Part shown: positions 1 to 4,856 of the stretch, piece by piece
How positions within the stretch are numbered: position 1 is the stretch's first letter
Layout of the letters: each line of letters starts with the position of its first letter
Assembly: GCA_001820255.1 (NCBI GenBank)
Contig: MHPA01000015.1
Coordinates: forward strand, 13,475 to 19,393
Source of the DNA: Candidatus Staskawiczbacteria bacterium RIFCSPLOWO2_01_FULL_38_12b
Lineage (GTDB): Bacteria > Patescibacteriota > Minisyncoccia > Minisyncoccales > Staskawiczbacteraceae
Direction of reading: 5' to 3'
Length of the DNA: 5,919 nucleotides
Program-made: the position numbers and the translations under genes
The notes under the pieces: generated by a model
Databases searched by the model: none
What the model was told of the DNA's origin: nothing
The model's input: only the letters and a program-made list of their open reading frames with translations

Positions 1-714
1 TATTGAGTCATGGGCCTGTACCCGCCAATCCCCCGTGCCGTGCATAATCAACAGCGGGGTCTTTTTATAAATTTTTTCAGGCCAATATAGAGCAGATCTT
101 TTTACCTGTTCTTTTTTGGATTTTCCATACAAAGATATTTGGTGTTTTCGCCAATCCTTTCTAAATTTTGGAGCATTTACTTCATCAGCAACACCAGCCG
201 TAATAACTGCGGCTTTAATCCACGTTACCAGCGACAATGTGCGGTAGGTCATCATTCCGCCGCGGCTTCCTCCAACCATGCCGATATTATTTACATCGGC
301 ATTAGGCCAATCTTTTATTATATCCTTTAAGACTAAAACATCTTCAATATTTTTATCTCCCCAGTCGTCAGTTCCTTCACTTCCCGGACCTCCAGAATAT
401 TGCGAAGCAAAAATAACATACCCTTTGAGAGCCAACCTACTCAGTCTGCCAAAACAATCAATCATAGTTAGTGCACCAAAGTCCTTTGAACCACCTCGGT
501 TCCAGATAATCGCCGGTAATCTACCACGCTTCTTTTTAGGTTCAATAATATATCCTGCAATAACCAATCCGCGAGAATAATAGGTTATTGCATACACATT
601 GATATGATTTTTATTTTTCAAAGCCAAAGACAGCATTACTGAAGGATTTTTAAAATTATTTTTAATCTCTTTTGAAAAAGTGACTAGTTTTTTTGATATA
701 AGAATTTTCTTCAT
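1..714 (-). CDS. Prolyl-oligopeptidase-like alpha/beta hydrolase (C-terminus beyond window)
   Basis: The reading frame is open from an ATG at 712-714 to the left edge, giving 238 residues without a stop. It resembles the alpha/beta hydrolase domain of the S9/prolyl oligopeptidase family. The nucleophile elbow GGSRGG lies at about 148-153, with Ser150 as the likely nucleophile. The acid loop HGTGDWRV lies at about 225-232, with Asp229 as the likely charge-relay acid. A YVIFASQYSGGPGSEG segment (99-114) matches the conserved stretch before the nucleophile, although the family often has Arg where Ser107 stands (from memory). The catalytic His, expected some 30 residues after the Asp, lies outside the window. 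No signal peptide is seen, so the enzyme is probably cytosolic. There is no N-terminal beta-propeller, only about 60 residues before the hydrolase core, so a small peptidase or esterase is likely and the substrate is unknown. It starts 8 bp after the kinase stop and is the last visible gene of the left operon. Confidence 0.9.
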   Translation of the reverse strand, partial: MKKILISKKLVTFSKEIKNNFKNPSVMLSLALKNKNHINVYAITYYSRGLVIAGYIIEPKKKRGRLPAIIWNRGGSKDFGALTMIDCFGRLSRLALKGYVIFASQYSGGPGSEGTDDWGDKNIEDVLVLKDIIKDWPNADVNNIGMVGGSRGGMMTYRTLSLVTWIKAAVITAGVADEVNAPKFRKDWRKHQISLYGKSKKEQVKRSALYWPEKIYKKTPLLIMHGTGDWRVQAHDSI

Positions 715-722
715 AATTTATA

Positions 723-1238
723 TTAGTGGTTTTTAATCACTATTAACTTTTCGTCGGCAGTTGGAATTTCCATGGCATTAATAGTTTCATGCAATAGATT
801 TTCATCTAGCACAAAGCGGTTTTTTTGTTTTTTATTTTCTTGCCAGCGATCTATGGCAACTTTTGCAGAAACGTCTATATAAATCACTTTTGCATCTGCA
901 CCGACACTGTGGGCAACTTCACGAAGTTTGTCCCGGCTTGCTTTAGTATGGTTAGTTGAATCATAAAGGACGTTTAAACCTTTTTCCAAAGCTTCTTTTG
1001 TTTGTTGATAAGAAATATCAAACACTTTTTTCCAGCCTTCGGTATCAGGCAGTTTATTGGTATTCCAATCGTAGTGTAATGTTTCCAAAATAGCATCAAT
1101 GCTAACATAAATACAAGATGTTTGTTCTAGAATCTTTTTGCCGATGTAGGTTTTTCCGGAATACGGAAGCCCGCACAAAATCCAAAGGGTTTTATGGGGA
1201 TTATTTATTGATTGGATAAGTTTCTCAATAGTTTCCAT
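723..1238 (-). CDS. P-loop kinase of the AAA_33 type
   Basis: This 171-aa protein is predicted to transfer phosphate from ATP to a small molecule or nucleic-acid end. Its Walker A motif GLPYSGKT lies at 23-30, after a hydrophobic strand (LWILC). A YVSIDAI strand with Asp48 follows, then VLYDSTNHT (90-98), where Asp93 matches the conserved 'DaTN' motif of the family. Arg102 is next, then the KVIYIDV strand (117-123) and a basic lid region DRWQENKKQKNR (130-141). This order is typical of AAA_33 / polynucleotide-kinase-like and zeta-toxin-like P-loop proteins, and 171 aa is a normal length for a single domain. The acceptor cannot be told from sequence. The neighbouring CYTH gene, 9 bp upstream, suggests a joint role. 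A zeta-type toxin is less likely because no antitoxin-like partner is present. Confidence 0.88.
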   Translation of the reverse strand: METIEKLIQSINNPHKTLWILCGLPYSGKTYIGKKILEQTSCIYVSIDAILETLHYDWNTNKLPDTEGWKKVFDISYQQTKEALEKGLNVLYDSTNHTKASRDKLREVAHSVGADAKVIYIDVSAKVAIDRWQENKKQKNRFVLDENLLHETINAMEIPTADEKLIVIKNH

Positions 1239-1247
1239 TATTAATTT

Positions 1248-1766
1248 CTATGTGACTTTTTTATAACCATACTTATTTAAAAACGGTTCAATGTCCGAGT
1301 ACTTTTTACCGGCCAGCCAGCCGGCTGCACAAAACTTTTCTTGGGTGGTTTCTACCAAGCAAAAATCCGGCATTATAAATGTGTCTTTTTCTTCTCTTGT
1401 TTTAAATTCAAAATCAACAAAAACCAAGCCCTTAAAATCATCCTGATAAACATCTATTTCTGCCATATTTTCCCCATAAGGATACTTACATCTTATTTTA
1501 TGCAACTTTTTACCGTCAACGTTTTTTAATGCTGAAAATTCCTCATCAGTGAGGCTAATCGTATGTTCTGACTGCTCGGACGAATCTTTTCCATCCAGCG
1601 GTTCTTTCTTGGTTATTTCACAAACATCTCCTCGTTTGCGGATTCTTAAGTGCGGATGGTCTACGGTTTTTGGAATGTAAATATCAAAAATTTCTATTGA
1701 TGGTTTTTCTTTGATATCTTCAGGAAAGTATTTTAACAAATATGTTTTTTCTAGTTCTATTTCCAT
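1248..1766 (-). CDS. CYTH domain (triphosphate tunnel) protein
   Basis: This 172-aa single-domain protein belongs to the CYTH superfamily (class IV adenylate cyclase / thiamine triphosphatase fold). Members bind triphosphate groups in a beta-barrel tunnel lined by charged residues. The N-terminus EIELEKTYLLK carries the acidic ExE signature. The tunnel residues follow in the usual order: LRIRKRGD (40-47), EITKKEP (50-56), KIRCKYP (90-96), AEIDVYQD (102-109) and LVFVDFEF (114-121). The canonical ExExK lysine appears to be Thr8 when aligned on the following YLL, although Lys7 sits next to it. Activity could be triphosphatase, adenylate cyclase or ligand binding, and sequence does not decide. 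It begins 14 bp after the GNAT stop and ends 9 bp before the kinase ATG, so co-transcription is likely. Its stop codon is TAG. Confidence 0.93.
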   Translation of the reverse strand: MEIELEKTYLLKYFPEDIKEKPSIEIFDIYIPKTVDHPHLRIRKRGDVCEITKKEPLDGKDSSEQSEHTISLTDEEFSALKNVDGKKLHKIRCKYPYGENMAEIDVYQDDFKGLVFVDFEFKTREEKDTFIMPDFCLVETTQEKFCAAGWLAGKKYSDIEPFLNKYGYKKVT

Positions 1767-1780
1767 AGGTTTTATTGCCT

Positions 1781-2323
1781 TTATTTTCTTATATACAAAA
1801 TCATAATAAAATCATCTATTAACTTTCCTTTATATTGTACCTGCTTTGGTATTTTTGCCACTATTTTAAACTCCATTTTTTTGTAAAGATTTATGGCTGG
1901 CTTATTGCTGACATACACTTCCAATTGAATTATTTTAGGTTTTGGCTTCAGTTCCTTTTTGGCCAATGTTATGATTTCGGTCATTAAATATTTGCCCAAT
2001 CCCATTCCTCTATAACCTACTCTTATTGCAATGCCGAATTTGCCTATATGGTTTCTTCTGAACTTATCTAATTCTACACTAACGGTACCTACAACATTGC
2101 CATCACTTTCTGCGAGAAGAAAAACTTTATTCCTTCTCTTTGTTGTTTTTAGGATATTATCTAAAAAGATTATCTCATCTTTGAGACTTGTTTTTTCGTT
2201 AATTAAAATCTTGGCATCTTCTTTGGCCAAGGAATTAATAAAATCCTGGAATTTCTTAGCCTGTTTTATGTCAGATTTTATTAAATTTCTTATGGTTATT
2301 TTTTTATTCCCAAAAATTTTCAT
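1781..2323 (-). CDS. GNAT family N-acetyltransferase
   Basis: This 180-aa protein is predicted to transfer an acetyl group from acetyl-CoA to an amine. The acetyl-CoA pyrophosphate-binding motif A is clear: GIAIRVGYRGMGLGKYLM at 97-114, with R105-x-x-G108-x-G110 matching the (Q/R)xxGx(G/A) consensus. It is preceded by the strands VFLLAESDGNVVGTVSVELD (67-86). Motif B follows as LEVYVSNKPAINLYKKMEF (134-152), in which Asn140 and Tyr147 are typical. The C-terminal strand DFIMILYI closes the fold. Length and layout match stand-alone RimI/RimJ-like and small-molecule acetyltransferases, and the acceptor is unknown. It is the first gene of the leftward operon GNAT-CYTH-kinase-hydrolase and lies downstream of the terminator at 2393-2431. 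It must therefore have its own promoter in 2324-2392, where I see only weak AT-rich candidates such as TATATT in the minus sense. Confidence 0.93.
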   Translation of the reverse strand: MKIFGNKKITIRNLIKSDIKQAKKFQDFINSLAKEDAKILINEKTSLKDEIIFLDNILKTTKRRNKVFLLAESDGNVVGTVSVELDKFRRNHIGKFGIAIRVGYRGMGLGKYLMTEIITLAKKELKPKPKIIQLEVYVSNKPAINLYKKMEFKIVAKIPKQVQYKGKLIDDFIMILYIRK

Positions 2324-2392
2324 TTTTTATTTCATTTTTAATTGCAAAACAATATACAACATCAACTAAGATTGTTTTTATGTTTCCATACT

Positions 2393-2431
2393 AACAAAAA
2401 ACCAACCCAAAATAAAGGTTGATTTTTTGTT
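2393..2431 (-). terminator. Intrinsic terminator, leftward
   Basis: The arms 2393-2407 and 2417-2431 form a 15-bp stem around a 9-nt loop. In the minus-strand RNA all pairs form, with one U-G wobble, and the 3' arm is GGUUGGUUUUUUG, so the U-tract is part of the stem. On the plus strand the same pair is a C-A mismatch. The better fold is thus leftward, ending transcripts from the VOC gene and anything upstream. It separates that transcription unit from the GNAT operon. Confidence 0.7.
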
Positions 2432-2449
2432 CTGGATGCGGCTCTCAGC

Positions 2450-2469
2450 CCTGCCTGCCGGTAGGCAGG
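2450..2469. repeat. GC-rich palindrome, CPR-type repeat
   Basis: The 20-bp sequence CCTGCCTGCCGGTAGGCAGG is an imperfect palindrome: 10-bp half-sites with a single G-T exception. As RNA or single-stranded DNA it would form a 7-bp stem with a GCCGGU loop. Translated, it gives the LPAGRQA string that I remember from many spurious ORFs of Parcubacteria-like genomes. It is probably one copy of a dispersed element. There is no second copy in this window. Confidence 0.6.
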
Positions 2470-2558
2470 CGGTTTGGCCATCAAAGAAAATTCTTTATTG
2501 GCAAAAAAGCAAGCAGACATACCAGTTATTCATGTTTTATTATGGCTTGCCCTTCAGT

Positions 2559-2574
2559 AAATTCAGGACTTGCA
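2559..2574. repeat. 16-bp exact repeat, intergenic copy
   Basis: AAATTCAGGACTTGCA occurs here and again at 2929-2944 inside the VOC coding sequence, in the same orientation. An exact 16-mer match in a 5.9-kb window is unlikely by chance. It lies 14 bp from the 21-bp repeat copy, so both may belong to one dispersed element. Confidence 0.6.
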
Positions 2575-2588
2575 CTGAGCTTGCCGAA

Positions 2589-2609
2589 TTGCTGACGCTA
2601 TGGGACGAG
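2589..2609. repeat. 21-bp direct repeat, copy 1
   Basis: This copy matches 3075-3095 at 19 of 21 positions, in the same orientation. The exact shared core is TATGGGACGAG, and the two differences are both C/T. It begins 20 bp to the left of the VOC stop codon in plus coordinates, so it lies just after that gene in the direction of transcription. Confidence 0.75.
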
Positions 2610-2628
2610 ATTAGAACTTGTTTAAACT

Positions 2629-3057
2629 TTATTTATTTGGATTAAATTCTATAATCCACTCAATGCCATATTTATCTCGAAACATGCCCGCATATGACCC
2701 CCAAGGACTATCGCCCATGGATCCTTCTACGTTTCCTCCAGCCGAAAGGCCGTTAAATAACTTATCCGCCTCTTCTTTGCTTTCCGCGCTTATTAAAATC
2801 TTGCTTCTGTTTTCATTTTCATTTACTCGTCCCATAATTTCCGGGACATCATTCGCCATTAACATATTATTTTTACCGACAGGCAAGGTAATGAGCATTA
2901 TTTTATCTTCCTCGTTTTTTGCAACCGAAAATTCAGGACTTGCAAGATCCTTAAAACGCATCACTTTTGTAAACTCTCCACCAAATACTGATTTGTAAAA
3001 AGTAAACGCTTCCTCTGCATTACCGTTAAAGTTGATCCAAGGATTTATTGTTTTCAT
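2629..3057 (-). CDS. PhnB-like VOC family protein
   Basis: This 142-aa protein has the vicinal-oxygen-chelate (glyoxalase/bleomycin resistance) fold in its PhnB-like form. The N-terminal signature INPWINFNGNAEEAFTFYKS (4-23) followed by VFGGEF is highly typical. The second half carries the strand SKILISAES (85-93), the helix KEEADKLFNGLS and WGSYAGMFRDKYGIEWIIEF (119-138), matching the family C-terminus. The position where relatives usually have a metal-binding His, before the LP strand, is occupied by KIMLITLPV (52-60), which has no His. A classical metal-dependent activity is therefore doubtful. Family members are often uncharacterised, and no substrate can be given. It lies 58 bp downstream of the 94-aa membrane gene, with a direct repeat on each side. 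It may be transcribed with the upstream genes, ending at 2393-2431. Confidence 0.93.
   Translation of the reverse strand: MKTINPWINFNGNAEEAFTFYKSVFGGEFTKVMRFKDLASPEFSVAKNEEDKIMLITLPVGKNNMLMANDVPEIMGRVNENENRSKILISAESKEEADKLFNGLSAGGNVEGSMGDSPWGSYAGMFRDKYGIEWIIEFNPNK
2929..2944. repeat. 16-bp exact repeat, copy inside VOC gene
   Basis: Identical to 2559-2574. Here it encodes part of the LASPEF segment (about residues 38-43) of the VOC protein in the minus sense. The reading frame is intact across it. Confidence 0.55.
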
Positions 3058-3074
3058 AATTGTAATAGATTTAT

Positions 3075-3095
3075 TTGTTGACGTTATGGGACGAG
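3075..3095. repeat. 21-bp direct repeat, copy 2
   Basis: Second copy of the repeat at 2589-2609. It lies between the stop of the 94-aa membrane gene and the ATG of the VOC gene, again about 20 bp after a stop codon in the direction of transcription. The two copies bracket the VOC gene exactly and are 486 bp apart. Confidence 0.75.
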
Positions 3096-3115
3096 GTGAG
3101 AGTTTATTTTATTGG

Positions 3116-3400
3116 TTATTCTGTGTCAGAAATTACTTTTACGCATAAGTAAAAGTAACCGGCAATAAATAAAAATATTGGTATTAAATACCAACTGTTA
3201 ATATTTGGCAATAATGTTTTACCGAAGAGTGAGAGGAAGAAATTTATTATTACCACACCTATATTTTGTAAAAAAATACAAACTGTTAATGCAACCATCA
3301 TAACTCCTCCAATAAGATTAACCTTGCCAGCAATGGATTTCATCTCCTCCTTTAAGAGCTTCGCTACAATGCTAGTTAATAATTTAAAAATGTTATCCAT
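3116..3400 (-). CDS. Small two-helix membrane protein, unknown
   Basis: I do not recognise this 94-aa protein. An N-terminal segment with alternating basic and hydrophobic residues (1-26, FKLLTSIVAKLLKEEMKSIAGK) could be an amphipathic helix lying on the membrane. One long hydrophobic stretch covers about 28-59, and a second, SWYLIPIFLFIAGYFYLCVKVI, covers 69-90. A short tail SDTE ends the protein. Two membrane spans with both ends on the same side is the simplest topology. It starts 11 bp after the stop of another small two-helix membrane gene (3412-3774), which suggests joint expression and perhaps a membrane complex. The ATG used is the first in frame, and no Shine-Dalgarno sequence precedes it. 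Gene calling rests on the clean membrane-protein composition and tight spacing. Confidence 0.7.
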   Translation of the reverse strand: MDNIFKLLTSIVAKLLKEEMKSIAGKVNLIGGVMMVALTVCIFLQNIGVVIINFFLSLFGKTLLPNINSWYLIPIFLFIAGYFYLCVKVISDTE

Positions 3401-3411
3401 GTCAATCAGTA

Positions 3412-3774
3412 TTAGTGACCTCTTATTGCTAGGATAGTTGTAGTTAATAAAGAGGCTGAACCAAGTGTTATAATTAATGCAAAGTATGGGTGGAAAAAAT
3501 AATTACCCGAATAGAGATACATTAAAATATCTAAAATCCCTACACTGAAAACAAAAGTAGATAATAAAAGAGAAGTTAATCTATAAGAAGAAATTGACAT
3601 TGAAATAATGATGTCCGAGTATAATTCTTTTTGTCTATGAGCAGTTATTTTATAAAGTGGTGTAGAAATAACTTCTTGTTCTTCATAAGTGGTTAACATA
3701 TTAAAAGCAGACAAATCTCTTAGTTGTCCTATTCCTGGCAAATTTTGCCTAAAAATTGTTTGTGAATCTGACAT
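3412..3774 (-). CDS. Two-helix membrane protein with soluble N-terminus, unknown
   Basis: I do not recognise this 120-aa protein. Residues 1-60 are polar and probably cytosolic, including NLPGIGQLRDLSAFNMLTTY (11-30) and a basic stretch KITAHRQKE (42-50). Two hydrophobic segments follow, at about 66-88 (TSLLLSTFVFSVGILDILMY) and 96-116 (PYFALIITLGSASLLTTTIL), ending in AIRGH. There is no signal peptide. Its ATG lies 2 bp after the TAA of the 224-aa gene (TAAATATG), an arrangement that favours translational coupling, and the 94-aa membrane gene follows after 11 bp. The two membrane proteins and the soluble protein probably form one functional unit. An effector, anchor or transporter-like role are all possible, and none is shown. 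Confidence 0.72.
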   Translation of the reverse strand: MSDSQTIFRQNLPGIGQLRDLSAFNMLTTYEEQEVISTPLYKITAHRQKELYSDIIISMSISSYRLTSLLLSTFVFSVGILDILMYLYSGNYFFHPYFALIITLGSASLLTTTILAIRGH

Positions 3775-3776
3775 AT

Positions 3777-4451
3777 TTAAATATTTAATAAAGTAAATGT
3801 TTCTTCTGCTTTTTTATTACCAGCATCTATGGCCTCGTTTAAGAAATTACTGAAAATACTTTTTGAATAATTCCTATTAAGCATATTAAAGTAATCAAAG
3901 TCAACTAATGTAAAAACTTCTGGCACATTAATATTATCTCTATATTCCATATACTGCCCTAGTAGTTGTTCTTTTTTCATCACGCCAAAATTATAGTTAA
4001 TCTTGCTATTATTCACTCCCAACATTGTTAAAGGCATGGCCACATCAATAGACTCATTTAGTAAGACATTTGGCTTGAAAAATATATCTTTGATTTTTGC
4101 AACAAAACTGTCAAAATCATCCACTTCTTTAATCCAAGTAGTTCTTATGCCAACTCTTTCCATTACGCCCCAATTCATGTGATTGTTTATTCTGTGTACT
4201 AAGTCTCGGACAGAGGCTTTCAGTTGGTCAGTAGTTAAACTGGTGTCTTCTAAGTTAATACCAAGCCTTTTTGGCTCAACAATAACCGTAATTTTTTTAT
4301 TTTTTAATTGTACGTTAACACCTCCACCCAAAAACGACTTACTATCTGGGGGTGGTGTGCCACCAATGGCATTGATTATATTGCTTACAAAATCAAATTG
4401 ATTGGAAGGTGTTTTATACCTTATTTCTATAATGGTTTTAATAGGTCTCAT
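3777..4451 (-). CDS. Uncharacterised 224-aa protein, possibly TIGR04255-like
   Basis: This soluble protein has no membrane segment, and I do not recognise it with confidence. The N-terminus PIKTIIEIRYKTP (3-15) looks like an edge strand. A strand pair VNVQLKNKKITVIVEPKRLG (45-64) follows, then a helix LKASVRDLVHRINNHM (77-92). The segment MERVGIRTTWIKEVDDFDSF (97-116) recalls the R-x-G-x-R-x-x-x-I element of the TIGR04255 proteins, which also begin with an 'EIRF' strand. The resemblance is weak and remembered, so treat it as a suggestion. The C-terminal part (about 150-224) is mixed helix and strand with no known motif. A promoter lies immediately upstream, and two membrane genes follow at 2 and 11 bp. 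It lies 37 bp downstream of the dpnI-linked 56-aa gene with no terminator between them. Confidence 0.78.
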   Translation of the reverse strand: MRPIKTIIEIRYKTPSNQFDFVSNIINAIGGTPPPDSKSFLGGGVNVQLKNKKITVIVEPKRLGINLEDTSLTTDQLKASVRDLVHRINNHMNWGVMERVGIRTTWIKEVDDFDSFVAKIKDIFFKPNVLLNESIDVAMPLTMLGVNNSKINYNFGVMKKEQLLGQYMEYRDNINVPEVFTLVDFDYFNMLNRNYSKSIFSNFLNEAIDAGNKKAEETFTLLNI

Positions 4452-4457
4452 ACGGTT

Positions 4458-4486
4458 CTTATACTACTTCTTGACTATTTTTTCAA
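4458..4486 (-). promoter_or_regulatory. Sigma70-like promoter, probably leaderless
   Basis: In the minus sense, TTGAAA (4481-4486) and TATAAG (4458-4463) are separated by exactly 17 bp. Only 6 bp (AACCGT) lie between the -10 box and the ATG of the 224-aa gene, so the expected transcription start falls on or next to the A of the ATG. The -35 box touches the stop of the upstream 56-aa gene. AT-rich DNA yields chance matches, so this is likely but not certain. Confidence 0.5.
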
Positions 4487-4488
4487 TA

Positions 4489-4659
4489 CTATATAAAAAC
4501 TATTTCTCTTAAATCTTTTAATGAATATCTTTCGACTACTACTTCTTTATCCCAAACTTTTAACATTTTCCCATTCCATTCTAAAAAATCAAAAGTTTCG
4601 ATAGTTTTGCTAAAATAAAAATAAATTTTATCATATTGTTCTTGAATATTCATTTTCAT
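4489..4659 (-). CDS. Small protein, 56 aa, unknown (third gene of dpnI cluster)
   Basis: The frame runs from ATG at 4657-4659 to TAG at 4489-4491 and encodes MKMNIQEQYDKIYFYFSKTI followed by 36 more residues. A second ATG two codons in (4651-4653) is an alternative start. The sequence is charged and aromatic, with a central FLEWNGKMLKVWDKEVVVERYSLKDLREI pattern (25-53, cited in part). This suggests a strand-turn-strand followed by a helix. There is no hydrophobic span, so it is probably cytosolic. I do not recognise it. Support for being real: it starts 3 bp after the stop of the 63-aa gene and fills the gap before the next promoter exactly. Its amino-acid composition also looks protein-like. 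It could be an accessory or control factor of the restriction gene, by position only. Confidence 0.55.
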   Translation of the reverse strand: MKMNIQEQYDKIYFYFSKTIETFDFLEWNGKMLKVWDKEVVVERYSLKDLREIVFI

Positions 4660-4662
4660 AAT

Positions 4663-4854
4663 TTATAAAAACCAAAACTGAAATTCTGGGTAAGTTTCTT
4701 TATCGTAAAATTCGAGATTTTTGTCATCCTCCCAAACTAATTCTGTTAGATTTTCATAATCTTCACTGTATCCTCGGCACATAACCAAAAGACGATTAAA
4801 GGGATTTAATCGTAGAATGAGTTTTGCAAAAAATGGTAAGAGTTGTATTTCCAT
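4663..4854 (-). CDS. Small protein, 63 aa, unknown (second gene of dpnI cluster)
   Basis: This unrecognised protein has two parts. Residues 1-26 are hydrophobic and basic (MEIQLLPFFAKLILRLNPFN, then RLLVMC) and could form an amphipathic or membrane-surface helix. Residues 28-60 are strongly acidic and aromatic (GYSEDYENLTELVWEDDKN and EFYDKETYPEF). The end is hydrophobic (FWFL). Its ATG lies 2 bp after the dpnI stop (TAATTATG), which points to translational coupling with the endonuclease. The acidic C-terminal half is reminiscent of DNA-mimic or inhibitor proteins, but that is speculation. In pneumococcus dpnC is followed by dpnD, which is longer, and I see no similarity to it. Confidence 0.6.
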   Translation of the reverse strand: MEIQLLPFFAKLILRLNPFNRLLVMCRGYSEDYENLTELVWEDDKNLEFYDKETYPEFQFWFL

Positions 4855-4856
4855 AA

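Larger units (their letters stand above)
2324..2628. other. Intergenic region with terminator, palindrome and repeat segments
   Basis: No credible gene lies in these 305 bp. Read right to left, the region holds the 3' flank of the VOC gene with a 21-bp repeat copy (2589-2609). Next comes a 16-bp segment repeated inside the VOC gene (2559-2574), a GC-rich palindrome (2450-2469) and a hairpin terminator (2393-2431). The AT-rich leader of the GNAT gene follows. A short open frame exists on the plus strand across the palindrome, but it is made of repeat sequence and I do not call it a gene. The base composition of 2440-2610 is visibly richer in G and C than its surroundings, as expected for an inserted repeat element. 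Confidence 0.6.

Noticed and set aside
278..580. 100-aa plus-strand frame
   Set aside because: It is a shadow of the hydrolase gene on the opposite strand, which shows clear GGSRGG and HGTGDW motifs.
2324..2392. Promoter for the GNAT operon (TTGATG, 17 bp, ATTAAA, or an isolated TATATT)
   Set aside because: Neither candidate is convincing in such AT-rich DNA, though some promoter is expected here.
2427..2645. 72-aa plus-strand open frame across the intergenic palindrome
   Set aside because: It is composed of repeat sequence (LPAGRQA and similar) and overlaps the VOC stop. No protein-like domain or start signal is present.
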